Below are positions 22,967 through 29,446 of a stretch of 29,446 bases of DNA, in pieces. The notes under the pieces are model-generated. The model was not told where the DNA came from. It saw only the letters and a program-made list of their open reading frames with translations, and did no database searches. The stretch's first letter is position 1. Every line of letters begins with the position of its first letter. A program made the translations under genes and the position numbers. Origin of the DNA: an uncultured Lachnospiraceae bacterium (lineage in GTDB: Bacteria > Bacillota > Clostridia > Lachnospirales > Lachnospiraceae); the NCBI GenBank assembly GCA_910577765.1, contig CAJTOV010000029.1, positions 1 to 29,446 of the forward strand, given 5' to 3'.

Positions 22967-23983
22967 ATGGTTACAATCAAGGATATTGCCAGGCAGGCAA
23001 ATGTTTCATCTGCCACAGTTTCATATGTATTAAACAACACAAGATGCATTTCACCTGAGACACGGGAGCGGGTGCTGCAGGCAGTAAAAGATCTGGATTA
23101 TGTACCCAATGCCAGTGCAAGAAGTCTCAGGGAGAAGAGAAGCAAGATCATCGGTCTGATTGTGTCAGACATCAGCAATCCCTTTTACCCGGATCTGGCC
23201 AAGGCCTGCGAGGATGCGGCCTACGGGGAAGGCTATGATGTGATGATTTTCAACACCAACAACCAGAAGGAGCACATGCAGCAGGCCATTCTCAGACTTC
23301 GTCAGGAGCGGGTGGACGGAATCCTGATAGTCAGTGCCATGGAACATGACCAGAGTATGATTCAGGAACTGATAGGACAGGGATATCCGCTGGTTCTGGT
23401 CCACAGAAAGCCCCAGGGGCTGGATGCAGATTCCATTGTTGCAGACCAGTTTCTTGCGGTCAGGCTGGCCATGGAGCATCTTACAGAGCTGGGACACCGC
23501 CGGATTGCATTTCTGGAAGGAACCGAAGGCTCTCCTGTAAATAAAGAGCGGAGAGAAGCCTATAAGCTTCTGGTGAAGGAGATGGGACTGGAAAGCAGGG
23601 AATCGTGGATTCTGGACGGAGACGGGTCCTGCCGGAGCGGTTATGATGCCATAGCAGGAATGCTGGCTTACATGCCGGAGAACCAGAGGCCTACCGCAAT
23701 CCTTTCGGCCAATGACATGGCAGCGCTGGGGATGCTGGATGCGGCATTTGACCGTGGGCTTGGTATCCCGGAGGATCTGTCCGTCATCGGCTTTGATGAT
23801 CTGTTTGTGGCGGGGAACCGGAGAGTACAGCTGACAACGGTCCATATGCCCCGTTATACCATGGGCCGGATGGCAACGGATATTCTGATCCGCAAGATCA
23901 ATAAGAAGATGCCGGAGAAGGTGGAACAGGTTCTCCCGGTGAAGCTGATGGTCAGGAGAACCACAGGCCCGGTTCCCGGATGA
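22967..23983 (+). CDS. LacI-family transcriptional regulator of the downstream catabolic cluster
   Basis: The 338-residue protein has the LacI N-terminal DNA-binding domain: TIKDIARQANVSSATVSYVL (residues about 3-22), then a hinge helix with YVPNASARSLREKRSK. The C-terminal periplasmic-binding-like effector domain starts near residue 62 (IIGLIVSDISNPFYPDLA) and ends with the FDDLFVAGNRRVQLTTVHMP type block. Ribosome site is weak. Three 16-base near-palindromes with a central CG, as LacI sites have, lie before this gene, the CoA-transferase and the enoyl-CoA hydratase. It is therefore probably a local repressor released by the substrate or a CoA derivative. The effector is unknown. Confidence 0.94.
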   Translation: MVTIKDIARQANVSSATVSYVLNNTRCISPETRERVLQAVKDLDYVPNASARSLREKRSKIIGLIVSDISNPFYPDLAKACEDAAYGEGYDVMIFNTNNQKEHMQQAILRLRQERVDGILIVSAMEHDQSMIQELIGQGYPLVLVHRKPQGLDADSIVADQFLAVRLAMEHLTELGHRRIAFLEGTEGSPVNKERREAYKLLVKEMGLESRESWILDGDGSCRSGYDAIAGMLAYMPENQRPTAILSANDMAALGMLDAAFDRGLGIPEDLSVIGFDDLFVAGNRRVQLTTVHMPRYTMGRMATDILIRKINKKMPEKVEQVLPVKLMVRRTTGPVPG

Positions 23984-24005
23984 CGGTTTCCAAAAGGCAG
24001 TACCG

Positions 24006-24036
24006 GTAACAGTTCAGATATTCCCTGGGCTGTTAC
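24006..24036. repeat. fourth copy of the GTAACAGTTCA hairpin
   Basis: GTAACAGTTCAG pairs with CTGGGCTGTTAC over 12 bases with two G-T pairs. It follows the LacI gene and could act as a terminator, though there is no T-run. Confidence 0.65.
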
Positions 24037-24051
24037 ATATTTTGGCCTGGA

Positions 24052-24067
24052 GTTTAATCGATTAACC
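24052..24067. promoter_or_regulatory. LacI-type operator site 2
   Basis: GTTTAATCGATTAACC contains a perfect 12-base palindrome TTAATCGATTAA. It lies about 100 bases upstream of the CoA-transferase. No convincing promoter hexamers are seen around it. Confidence 0.75.
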
Positions 24068-24157
24068 AAAGTATATACAGACAAAGACAGTTCCGGGGCA
24101 AAGGGGCAGACGGCTGTTCCCGGTGCCGGAAAGAGGATACCTGTATGTACGGAAAGG

Positions 24158-25732
24158 ATGCAGATGTTTCAGATTGTAAAAGGAAAAGAAGCAGTTGAAA
24201 AAATTCAGTCAGGAGCCCATGTATGTATTGCAGGAAACTTGAATCTTCTGGAACCGGAGACCATTCTGTATGAGATGGAACAGTCGTTTTTGCAGACCGG
24301 AAGGCCCGCAGACCTGACGGTCATGTTCCCGGTTTTCCTGGGATCGGCCAGTGGGAGAGGTGTGGATTATCTTTCCCATGAAGGCATGGTGAAACGGGTG
24401 ATTGGCGGTTCTTATGCAGCCATGCTGCCCAACAGAAGGTTAAACCAGCTGATTCTGGATAACCGGGTGGAAGCCTACAATCTGCCTATGGGAACCTTCT
24501 ATAACCTGCTGAGAAGTACAGGTGCCGGGCAACCGGGAATGTTTACCGGGGTGGGGCTGCACACCTTTGCAGATCCCAGACACCAGGGAGGAAGGCTTAA
24601 TGCCGTGACCAGGGAGAATCTGGCCCAGGTCCAGGAGCTGGACGGTGAGGAATGGCTTTACTATCCCAGGCTCAAGGTGGATGTGGCGGTGATCCGGGGA
24701 ACCTCTGTGGACGAGAAGGGAAATATCTCCCTGGAAAATGAACCCACATCCCAGGGAATCTTCGCCACCGCCCTGGCTGCCAGACAGAACGGCGGAATCG
24801 TCATTGCCCAGGTACGCCGAAAGATCCGGAGTGGTTCTGCACACCCCAGAGTGGTTATGGTACCGGGACGGCTGGTGGATTATGTGGTTCTGGATGAGCG
24901 TGATGAAGCGGTGGTTTCCAGCCATCCCCAGTCTGTTCTGGGCGGGGTCCGTCAGCCCGTGGAAAAGAGAGCATCGTTTCCATTGACCCACAGGAAGGTG
25001 ATCCTCCGGAGAATGTTAATGGAACTTCAGAAAGGCAGTCTGGTGAACCTTGGGTTTGGCATACCGGCAGATCTTCCGGCTGTAGCTGTGGAAGAGGGAG
25101 TTCTGGAGGATCTGACCTTCAGCATTGAACATGGTCCGGTCGGAGGTGTGCCAGGGTGGACGGGAACCTTCGGTGTAGCCATGAACCCGGACCTGGTTCT
25201 GGACAGTAACCAGGTATTTGATCTCTATACAGCAGGTATGCTGGATGCCGCCTGTCTGGGTATGGGTGAGGCAGACCAGCATGGAAATGTGAACAATCAT
25301 AAGTTTAACCAGATGATCGCAGGGGCAGGCGGCTTTAATGATATTGTTTACCGGACGCCCAGGATCCTTTTTGCCGGGACCTTTACAGCCAGCGGCCTGA
25401 AAACCTCCGTAGCAGAGGGCCGGCTGGTCATTGAACAGGAAGGCAGGATTAAGAAAATAACACCGGCAGTGGAGGAGATTACCCTCAATGCAGATGAGGC
25501 CCAAAAGCATGGACAGCAGATTCTGTATATTACGGAACGGGCTGTGTTTGCGCTTTCCGGACAGGGAATCCTGCTGACCGAGGTGGCACCAGGCATTGAT
25601 TATCAGAAGGATGTCATAGGGCTTCTTGATTTCCCGGTTCAGGTGTCAGAGAATCTTAAGGAGATGGACCCGCGTATTTTCCGGGAAGAGCCTATGGGGA
25701 TCAGTCTGCGCAGTAAGCAGCCAGTGCATTAA
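24158..25732 (+). CDS. acyl-CoA:acetate/propionate-type CoA-transferase
   Basis: The 524-residue protein joins the two halves of a family I CoA-transferase in one chain. The catalytic Glu is Glu324 in SIEHGPVGG (numbered from ATG 24158), where propionate CoA-transferases have their active Glu. The N-terminal half has FPVFLGSASGRGVDYL, the second half FGIPADLPAVAVEEG and LGMGEADQHGNVNNHKF. ATG 24164 sits at a better distance from GGAAAGG than 24158. These enzymes move CoA between carboxylic acids, so the probable role is to activate the imported acid from acetyl-CoA or another donor. It is preceded by operator site 2. The physiological substrates are unknown. It is followed by a 108-base gap with operator site 3. 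Confidence 0.93.
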   Translation: MQMFQIVKGKEAVEKIQSGAHVCIAGNLNLLEPETILYEMEQSFLQTGRPADLTVMFPVFLGSASGRGVDYLSHEGMVKRVIGGSYAAMLPNRRLNQLILDNRVEAYNLPMGTFYNLLRSTGAGQPGMFTGVGLHTFADPRHQGGRLNAVTRENLAQVQELDGEEWLYYPRLKVDVAVIRGTSVDEKGNISLENEPTSQGIFATALAARQNGGIVIAQVRRKIRSGSAHPRVVMVPGRLVDYVVLDERDEAVVSSHPQSVLGGVRQPVEKRASFPLTHRKVILRRMLMELQKGSLVNLGFGIPADLPAVAVEEGVLEDLTFSIEHGPVGGVPGWTGTFGVAMNPDLVLDSNQVFDLYTAGMLDAACLGMGEADQHGNVNNHKFNQMIAGAGGFNDIVYRTPRILFAGTFTASGLKTSVAEGRLVIEQEGRIKKITPAVEEITLNADEAQKHGQQILYITERAVFALSGQGILLTEVAPGIDYQKDVIGLLDFPVQVSENLKEMDPRIFREEPMGISLRSKQPVH

Positions 25733-25802
25733 GGCAGTACTAGGCCGGACGGAAAGGAGGACGATTATCCGGAGCAGGTGATTCAAAATTTTTTTATGGT
25801 TA

Positions 25803-25818
25803 GTTTAAACGATTAAAC
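25803..25818. promoter_or_regulatory. LacI-type operator site 3
   Basis: GTTTAAACGATTAAAC has perfect six-base arms. It lies in the 108-base gap between the CoA-transferase and the hydratase, 22 bases upstream of the hydratase ATG, and implies a second promoter there. Confidence 0.8.
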
Positions 25819-25840
25819 ACACAACATAGGGAGATAAGGA

Positions 25841-26635
25841 ATGAATTATCAAAACAGACGGCTGCTGGTGGAGATTCAGGAATATGTGGCAGTTGTGACG
25901 CTGAATAATCCGCCGCTGAACATTCTGACACTGGAGCTGAGTGCAGAGATGCGGGACACACTCCATAAGCTGGAGGAGGATGACCGTGTCCGGGTGATTG
26001 TTCTGAGAGGGGCCGGAGAAAAGGCATTCTGTGTGGGGGCGGATATCCGTGAGTTTCCGCAGGTATGGGATGATGTGATTGGAAAGAAACTAATGAATGA
26101 GAATCTGGCCATTGACGCCCTGGAACTGTTAGACAAGCCGGTGATTGCCGCGCTGGAGGGTAATACCCTGGGAGGAGGCTGCGAGATCGCCATGGCCGCG
26201 GATATCCGCTTCATCAGTGAGACCGGGCGGATCGGGCTGCCGGAAATCAATCTGGGGGTATTTCCCGGAAGCGGGGGACTGTTCCGGCTGGCCAGATATG
26301 TGGGTGTCTCCAGGGCCTATGAAATGCTGTACACCGGCAGGATACTGGACGCGAAGCAGGCGCTGGAGGCCGGGCTTGTGAACCATGTTGTCCCGGAAGG
26401 AGGGACAGAGCGGGCAGCCGTGGAGCTGGCCAGGGAGATTGCCGGAAAGCCCTTTGAGGCAGTGAAGCTGATCCGCAGGGGGGTGCGGGAACTGTGGCAG
26501 AAACCCACCAGCGACAACTTCCGCCCCAATCTGGAACTTAGCAGAAGGGTATTCCAGACAGAAGACTGCGCGGAAGGCGTGGATGCATTCCTGCATAAAC
26601 GCACACCCCGGTTCAACAGGAAGGCAGAACCATGA
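25841..26635 (+). CDS. enoyl-CoA hydratase/isomerase family protein
   Basis: The 264-residue protein is a crotonase-fold enzyme. The oxyanion-hole segments are AFCVGADIREF (residues 62-72) and GNTLGGGCE (107-115). Both catalytic Glu residues of hydratases are present, at GGGCE115 and LPE135INLGVFPGSGG, so a water-adding or -removing enzyme is likely rather than an isomerase or decarboxylase. Typical ribosome site GGGAGATAAGGA precedes the ATG. The stop overlaps the flavoprotein start (ATGA), so the two are translationally coupled. Substrate is unknown but is expected to be a CoA thioester made by the upstream transferase. Confidence 0.93.
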   Translation: MNYQNRRLLVEIQEYVAVVTLNNPPLNILTLELSAEMRDTLHKLEEDDRVRVIVLRGAGEKAFCVGADIREFPQVWDDVIGKKLMNENLAIDALELLDKPVIAALEGNTLGGGCEIAMAADIRFISETGRIGLPEINLGVFPGSGGLFRLARYVGVSRAYEMLYTGRILDAKQALEAGLVNHVVPEGGTERAAVELAREIAGKPFEAVKLIRRGVRELWQKPTSDNFRPNLELSRRVFQTEDCAEGVDAFLHKRTPRFNRKAEP

Positions 26636-28317
26636 GGATGAAAACAGACGTGCTGGTAATCGGAGGAGGAGGTGCCGGGCTGCGGGCCGCCATTGCGGCC
26701 GCAGACTGCGGCGCCCAGGTGCTTCTGGTCAGCAAAAAGCAGATTGGCCAGGCAGGAGCCACCGCCTGGCCCATAGCCGAGATGGCAGGCTATAATGCAG
26801 GTGATCCCCGGATTCCGGGGGATGTCCGCAGGCATTATGAGGATATCATGGATGCGGCAAAAGGAATGGCAGATTCCAGACTGGCCGCAGTGGTGGCAGC
26901 CAACGCACCAAAGACCATAGCCCAGCTGGAGGACTGGGGGGTGGAGTTTGAGCATGTGGAGGATGGGTATTACAAATTCAAAAGCTGCTTTTCCACCTCT
27001 CCCAGAACCCACGTGATCCGGGGACATGGTGAACCTATTATCCGGGCCATGAAAAAGCAGATCCAAAAGCGCAGCAGCCGTATCACGGTTCTGGAGAATG
27101 TGACCGTGACGGAACTGATCCGGGGAAAGGAATCCGTGGAAGGCGCCTATGGGGTGCAGGAGGACTGCCTGCTGGAAATAGAGGCAGATGCGGTGATTCT
27201 GGCTGCCGGAGGCAGCGGGCAGGCTTTTGCCAGAAACATGAACCCGGAGGATGTGACCGGAGACGGCTGTGCCATGGCTTACGATGCGGGAGCCCAGCTT
27301 GTAAACATGGAATTTATGCAGATGGGGATGGGCTTCTCCTGGCCGGTAGTGAATATTTTCAACGGCTATATCTGGGAGGGAAAGCCAGGACTTACCGACC
27401 GGGAAGGCAGGGATATATTTGACGGGATTCTGCCGGAAGGACTGACTGCCGGGGATGTGATGCATGAACACCGGAAGCATTTTCCCTTTTCCACCAGTGA
27501 CTGTGCCAGGTATCTGGAAATTGCGGTACACAGGGCAATCAACGGGGGAAGGGGAACCGTTCATGGCGGAATACCGGTTGATCTGACCGGGATGACCAGT
27601 GCTTATGTCAATACCCTGGAGGATGACTGTGGAATCCATCACATGTGGCCCATTGCGGCGGCCTACATGAAGGAACGGGGAGTGGATCTTCTCCATGAAA
27701 CAGCGGAGGTGGCCGTATTTGCCCATGCTGTCAATGGGGGAATCCGCATTGATGAAAATGCCATGAGCAGTGTCCCAGGACTTTTCGCTGCCGGTGAGTG
27801 CGCAGGCGGCCCCCATGGTGCAGACCGTCTGGGCGGCAATATGATGGTCACCTGCCAGGTATTCGGTGAAATCGCCGGGAGGAAGGCGGCAGAATATGCC
27901 ATGAGCCACCGGACCGGGGAGACTCTGCCCGCATCCTGTCAGGAGGAGGAGCCAGGAAGTGCTGCGGCACAGGGGAACCTTGCATGGCTTCTCTGCAAAG
28001 AGCTGGACCTGAAAGCACTGCAAAGCCGTATTCAGGAGGGTGCCCAGAAGCATCTGCTGGTGGACCGGAATGAGGAAGGGCTTACCCGGCTGCTTACTTT
28101 GACCAAAAGCCTCCGGCAAAGCATCCGTCAGGCGCCGGAAGGAACAAGAATCTGTGGGGCCAATGTGAGTCTGTACCATATGCTGACCACCCTTTCCATT
28201 ATGGCAGACAGCGCAAGAAAACGGAAGGAGAGCCGTGGTTCCCATCACAGAAACGATTTTCCGGAAACCCGTAAGGAGTTTGGAAGTCCAATTATAATAA
28301 AAAGAGAAGGAGTATGA
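26632..28317 (+). CDS. FAD-binding protein, divergent fumarate reductase/succinate dehydrogenase family
   Basis: The 561-residue protein has an N-terminal FAD dinucleotide fold (DVLVIGGGGAGLRAAIAA, residues 5-22) and the C-terminal SVPGLFAAGECAGGPHGADR and LGGNMMVTCQVFG blocks of the FrdA/SdhA/NadB group. The covalent-FAD His segment of SdhA is replaced by AGATAWPIAEMAG, so FAD is probably non-covalent. The MEFVQFHPT block is MEFMQMGMGFSWPV and the HYTMGG block is AHAVNGG, so the canonical dicarboxylate site is altered. Therefore the substrate is probably not fumarate or succinate. The protein has no signal peptide and should be cytoplasmic. It overlaps the hydratase gene by four bases and ends five bases before the DctP start. 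Its electron partner is not visible. Confidence 0.9.
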   Translation: MRMKTDVLVIGGGGAGLRAAIAAADCGAQVLLVSKKQIGQAGATAWPIAEMAGYNAGDPRIPGDVRRHYEDIMDAAKGMADSRLAAVVAANAPKTIAQLEDWGVEFEHVEDGYYKFKSCFSTSPRTHVIRGHGEPIIRAMKKQIQKRSSRITVLENVTVTELIRGKESVEGAYGVQEDCLLEIEADAVILAAGGSGQAFARNMNPEDVTGDGCAMAYDAGAQLVNMEFMQMGMGFSWPVVNIFNGYIWEGKPGLTDREGRDIFDGILPEGLTAGDVMHEHRKHFPFSTSDCARYLEIAVHRAINGGRGTVHGGIPVDLTGMTSAYVNTLEDDCGIHHMWPIAAAYMKERGVDLLHETAEVAVFAHAVNGGIRIDENAMSSVPGLFAAGECAGGPHGADRLGGNMMVTCQVFGEIAGRKAAEYAMSHRTGETLPASCQEEEPGSAAAQGNLAWLLCKELDLKALQSRIQEGAQKHLLVDRNEEGLTRLLTLTKSLRQSIRQAPEGTRICGANVSLYHMLTTLSIMADSARKRKESRGSHHRNDFPETRKEFGSPIIIKREGV

Positions 28318-28319
28318 TT

Positions 28320-29387
28320 ATGAAAAAGAACTGTTTGGCAGCAATAATGGCAGCCGTCATGATGACGCTGGCCGGATGCAGCGGCATGCCGGGGATGGGC
28401 AATGCACCGGCTCCGGCAGCAGACAAGGAAGAGAATGCCGGTGGAAATGGGGCAGACGCCGGAAATTCCGGTGAGGACAAGGTCTATGAGCTGATGATTC
28501 ATACCTCCCAGACCGAGCAGGCCCTGATCACCCGGAACTACCAGAAGCTGGCAGACGCGGTCAATGAGAAGTCCGGGGGAAGGCTGCATGTAAAGGTGTT
28601 CCCGGCCGGTCAGCTGGGCGCAGATGAGGATGTAATTGAACAGGCAATCCAGGGTGTGAACGTGGCGGTCAATACGGATGCGGCCCGTATGGGGCAGTAT
28701 GTGAAAGATTTTTCCATCTTTATGATGGCCTATTTTGTGGATGACTATGAAGAGGGATACAAGGTGACCCAGTCTGAGACCTTCCGGAAATGGGAGCAGG
28801 AGCTGGAGGAGAAGCACGGAATCAAGATTCTCTCCTTTACCTTCTATGACGGGCCGAGACATTTTATGACCAACAAGGCCGTCAATACGCCTGAAGACTT
28901 AAAAGGACTGCGTATCCGCACCATCGGCCAGGAGGTATGTACCGAATCCCTGACCGCTATGGGAGCGACTCCGGTTTCCATGTCCTGGGGAGAGGTATAT
29001 AATGGGATTCAGTCCAAGGCCATTGAAGGCTGTGAGGCCCAGAATACCTCCACCTTCCCCTCCCGGATCTATGAGGTGTGCAATACCCAGTCCAAGACCG
29101 GGCATTTCCAGCTAATGCAGGGACTGATCTGCGGTAAGGCCTGGTTTGACTCACTTCCGGAGGAGCTCCAGACGCTTCTGGTGGAGACCGCTGTGGAAAT
29201 CGGCCAGGAGACCGCCGCAGATGTGCTGGCTGAGGCGGACGAGGCGGAAAAGCAGATGGCGGATGCCGGTCTCACCGTGGTGGAGCCGGATATAGGACCG
29301 TTCAAGGAAGCTGTGGAACCGGTATATGAAAAACTTGGCTTCCTGGAACTGAGAAACCAGATCTATAAGGAGATCGGAAAACAGTAA
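28320..29387 (+). CDS. TRAP transporter solute-binding lipoprotein, DctP family
   Basis: The 355-residue protein has a signal peptide with lipobox LAGC at about residue 19, then a short Gly/Ala/Asn linker. The mature part (KLADAVNEKSGGRLHVKVFP, LGADEDVIEQAIQGV and the DLKGLRIRT block) is typical of DctP proteins; the Arg of the latter holds the carboxylate of the ligand. I chose ATG 28320 over 28314 because AGAAGGAG leaves only one base before 28314 but seven before 28320. Membrane subunits DctQ and DctM are expected beyond the right edge. The ligand is probably an organic acid fed to the flavoprotein pathway. The preceding gene's stop lies five bases before this start. Confidence 0.93.
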   Translation: MKKNCLAAIMAAVMMTLAGCSGMPGMGNAPAPAADKEENAGGNGADAGNSGEDKVYELMIHTSQTEQALITRNYQKLADAVNEKSGGRLHVKVFPAGQLGADEDVIEQAIQGVNVAVNTDAARMGQYVKDFSIFMMAYFVDDYEEGYKVTQSETFRKWEQELEEKHGIKILSFTFYDGPRHFMTNKAVNTPEDLKGLRIRTIGQEVCTESLTAMGATPVSMSWGEVYNGIQSKAIEGCEAQNTSTFPSRIYEVCNTQSKTGHFQLMQGLICGKAWFDSLPEELQTLLVETAVEIGQETAADVLAEADEAEKQMADAGLTVVEPDIGPFKEAVEPVYEKLGFLELRNQIYKEIGKQ

Positions 29388-29415
29388 ATTATTAGTTACT
29401 ATTCACGGGGGGCAT

Positions 29416-29444
29416 CTTCTTGTCCGGCTATGCCGGACAAGAAG
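29416..29444. repeat. perfect 13-base inverted repeat after dctP
   Basis: CTTCTTGTCCGGC, three bases, GCCGGACAAGAAG. It lies 28 bases after the DctP stop and is cut close by the window edge. It may lower expression of the following membrane-subunit genes relative to DctP. Confidence 0.7.
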
Positions 29445-29446
29445 CA

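Noticed and set aside
22669..24036. CRISPR array from repeated GTAACAGTTCA units
   Set aside because: The units are self-complementary, unevenly spaced and of different length, with no regular spacers or cas genes.
26317..28248. A 643-residue antisense frame
   Set aside because: It lies opposite the hydratase and flavoprotein genes and has a His/Pro/Gly-rich composition typical of shadow frames.

Overview
The window looks like chromosomal DNA of a GC-rich anaerobic Firmicute, most likely a gut Lachnospiraceae related to Enterocloster or Lachnoclostridium. The grounds are strong AGGAGG ribosome sites, sigma-A promoters with 17-base spacers, two complex [FeFe]-hydrogenase genes, a fused CitX-CitG protein, and TRAP, CoA-transferase and fumarate-reductase-type genes in one segment. 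The genus is an inference from gene content. No phage, plasmid, CRISPR or intact insertion sequence was seen.

Region 1 (1-3810). A 5'-truncated gene (possible NYN/PIN-like protein) converges on a short, divergent UppS-like prenyltransferase and a citXG fusion, both on the minus strand. A minus-strand tRNA cluster (Pro-CGG, Glu-CTC, Thr-CGT) follows, with a clear promoter and a terminator. Region 2 (3811-7311). A three-gene plus-strand operon encodes a VTC-type polyphosphate polymerase, a DUF4956 membrane protein and a beta-helix lipoprotein of the Cthe_2159 type. Region 3 (7297-9216). An ABC permease and a substrate-binding lipoprotein lie on the minus strand without an ATPase. Region 4 (9442-12805). 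A CitMHS-type transporter, a serine hydrolase and a LysR regulator.

Region 5 (12811-17720) is the most striking established-type system. A Rex-like operator overlaps the promoter of an operon with four genes: a thioredoxin-like [2Fe-2S] protein, a PAS-containing putative sensory [FeFe] hydrogenase, a SpoIIE/PP2C phosphatase with an extra C-terminal domain, and a second [FeFe] hydrogenase resembling group B. This looks like H2 or redox sensing wired to protein dephosphorylation. Region 6 (17718-20794) holds an unlisted 55-residue minus-strand gene and a large divergent FMN/FAD reductase lipoprotein with two flavinylation domains. Region 7 (20811-22966) holds a frameshifted DUF4143 remnant, a divergent Crp/Fnr-ferredoxin pair sharing a perfect palindrome, and a cluster of GTAACAGTTCA hairpin repeats.

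Region 8 (22885-29446) is the best candidate for an undescribed pathway. A LacI regulator is followed by a CoA-transferase, an enoyl-CoA hydratase, a divergent fumarate-reductase-family flavoprotein and a TRAP solute-binding lipoprotein. Near-identical 16-base operator-like sites (consensus GTTTAAWCGATTAAAC) stand before the LacI gene, the CoA-transferase and the hydratase. This suggests one regulon for uptake, CoA activation and redox conversion of an unknown carboxylate. The cluster runs off the right edge, where the TRAP membrane subunits would be expected.
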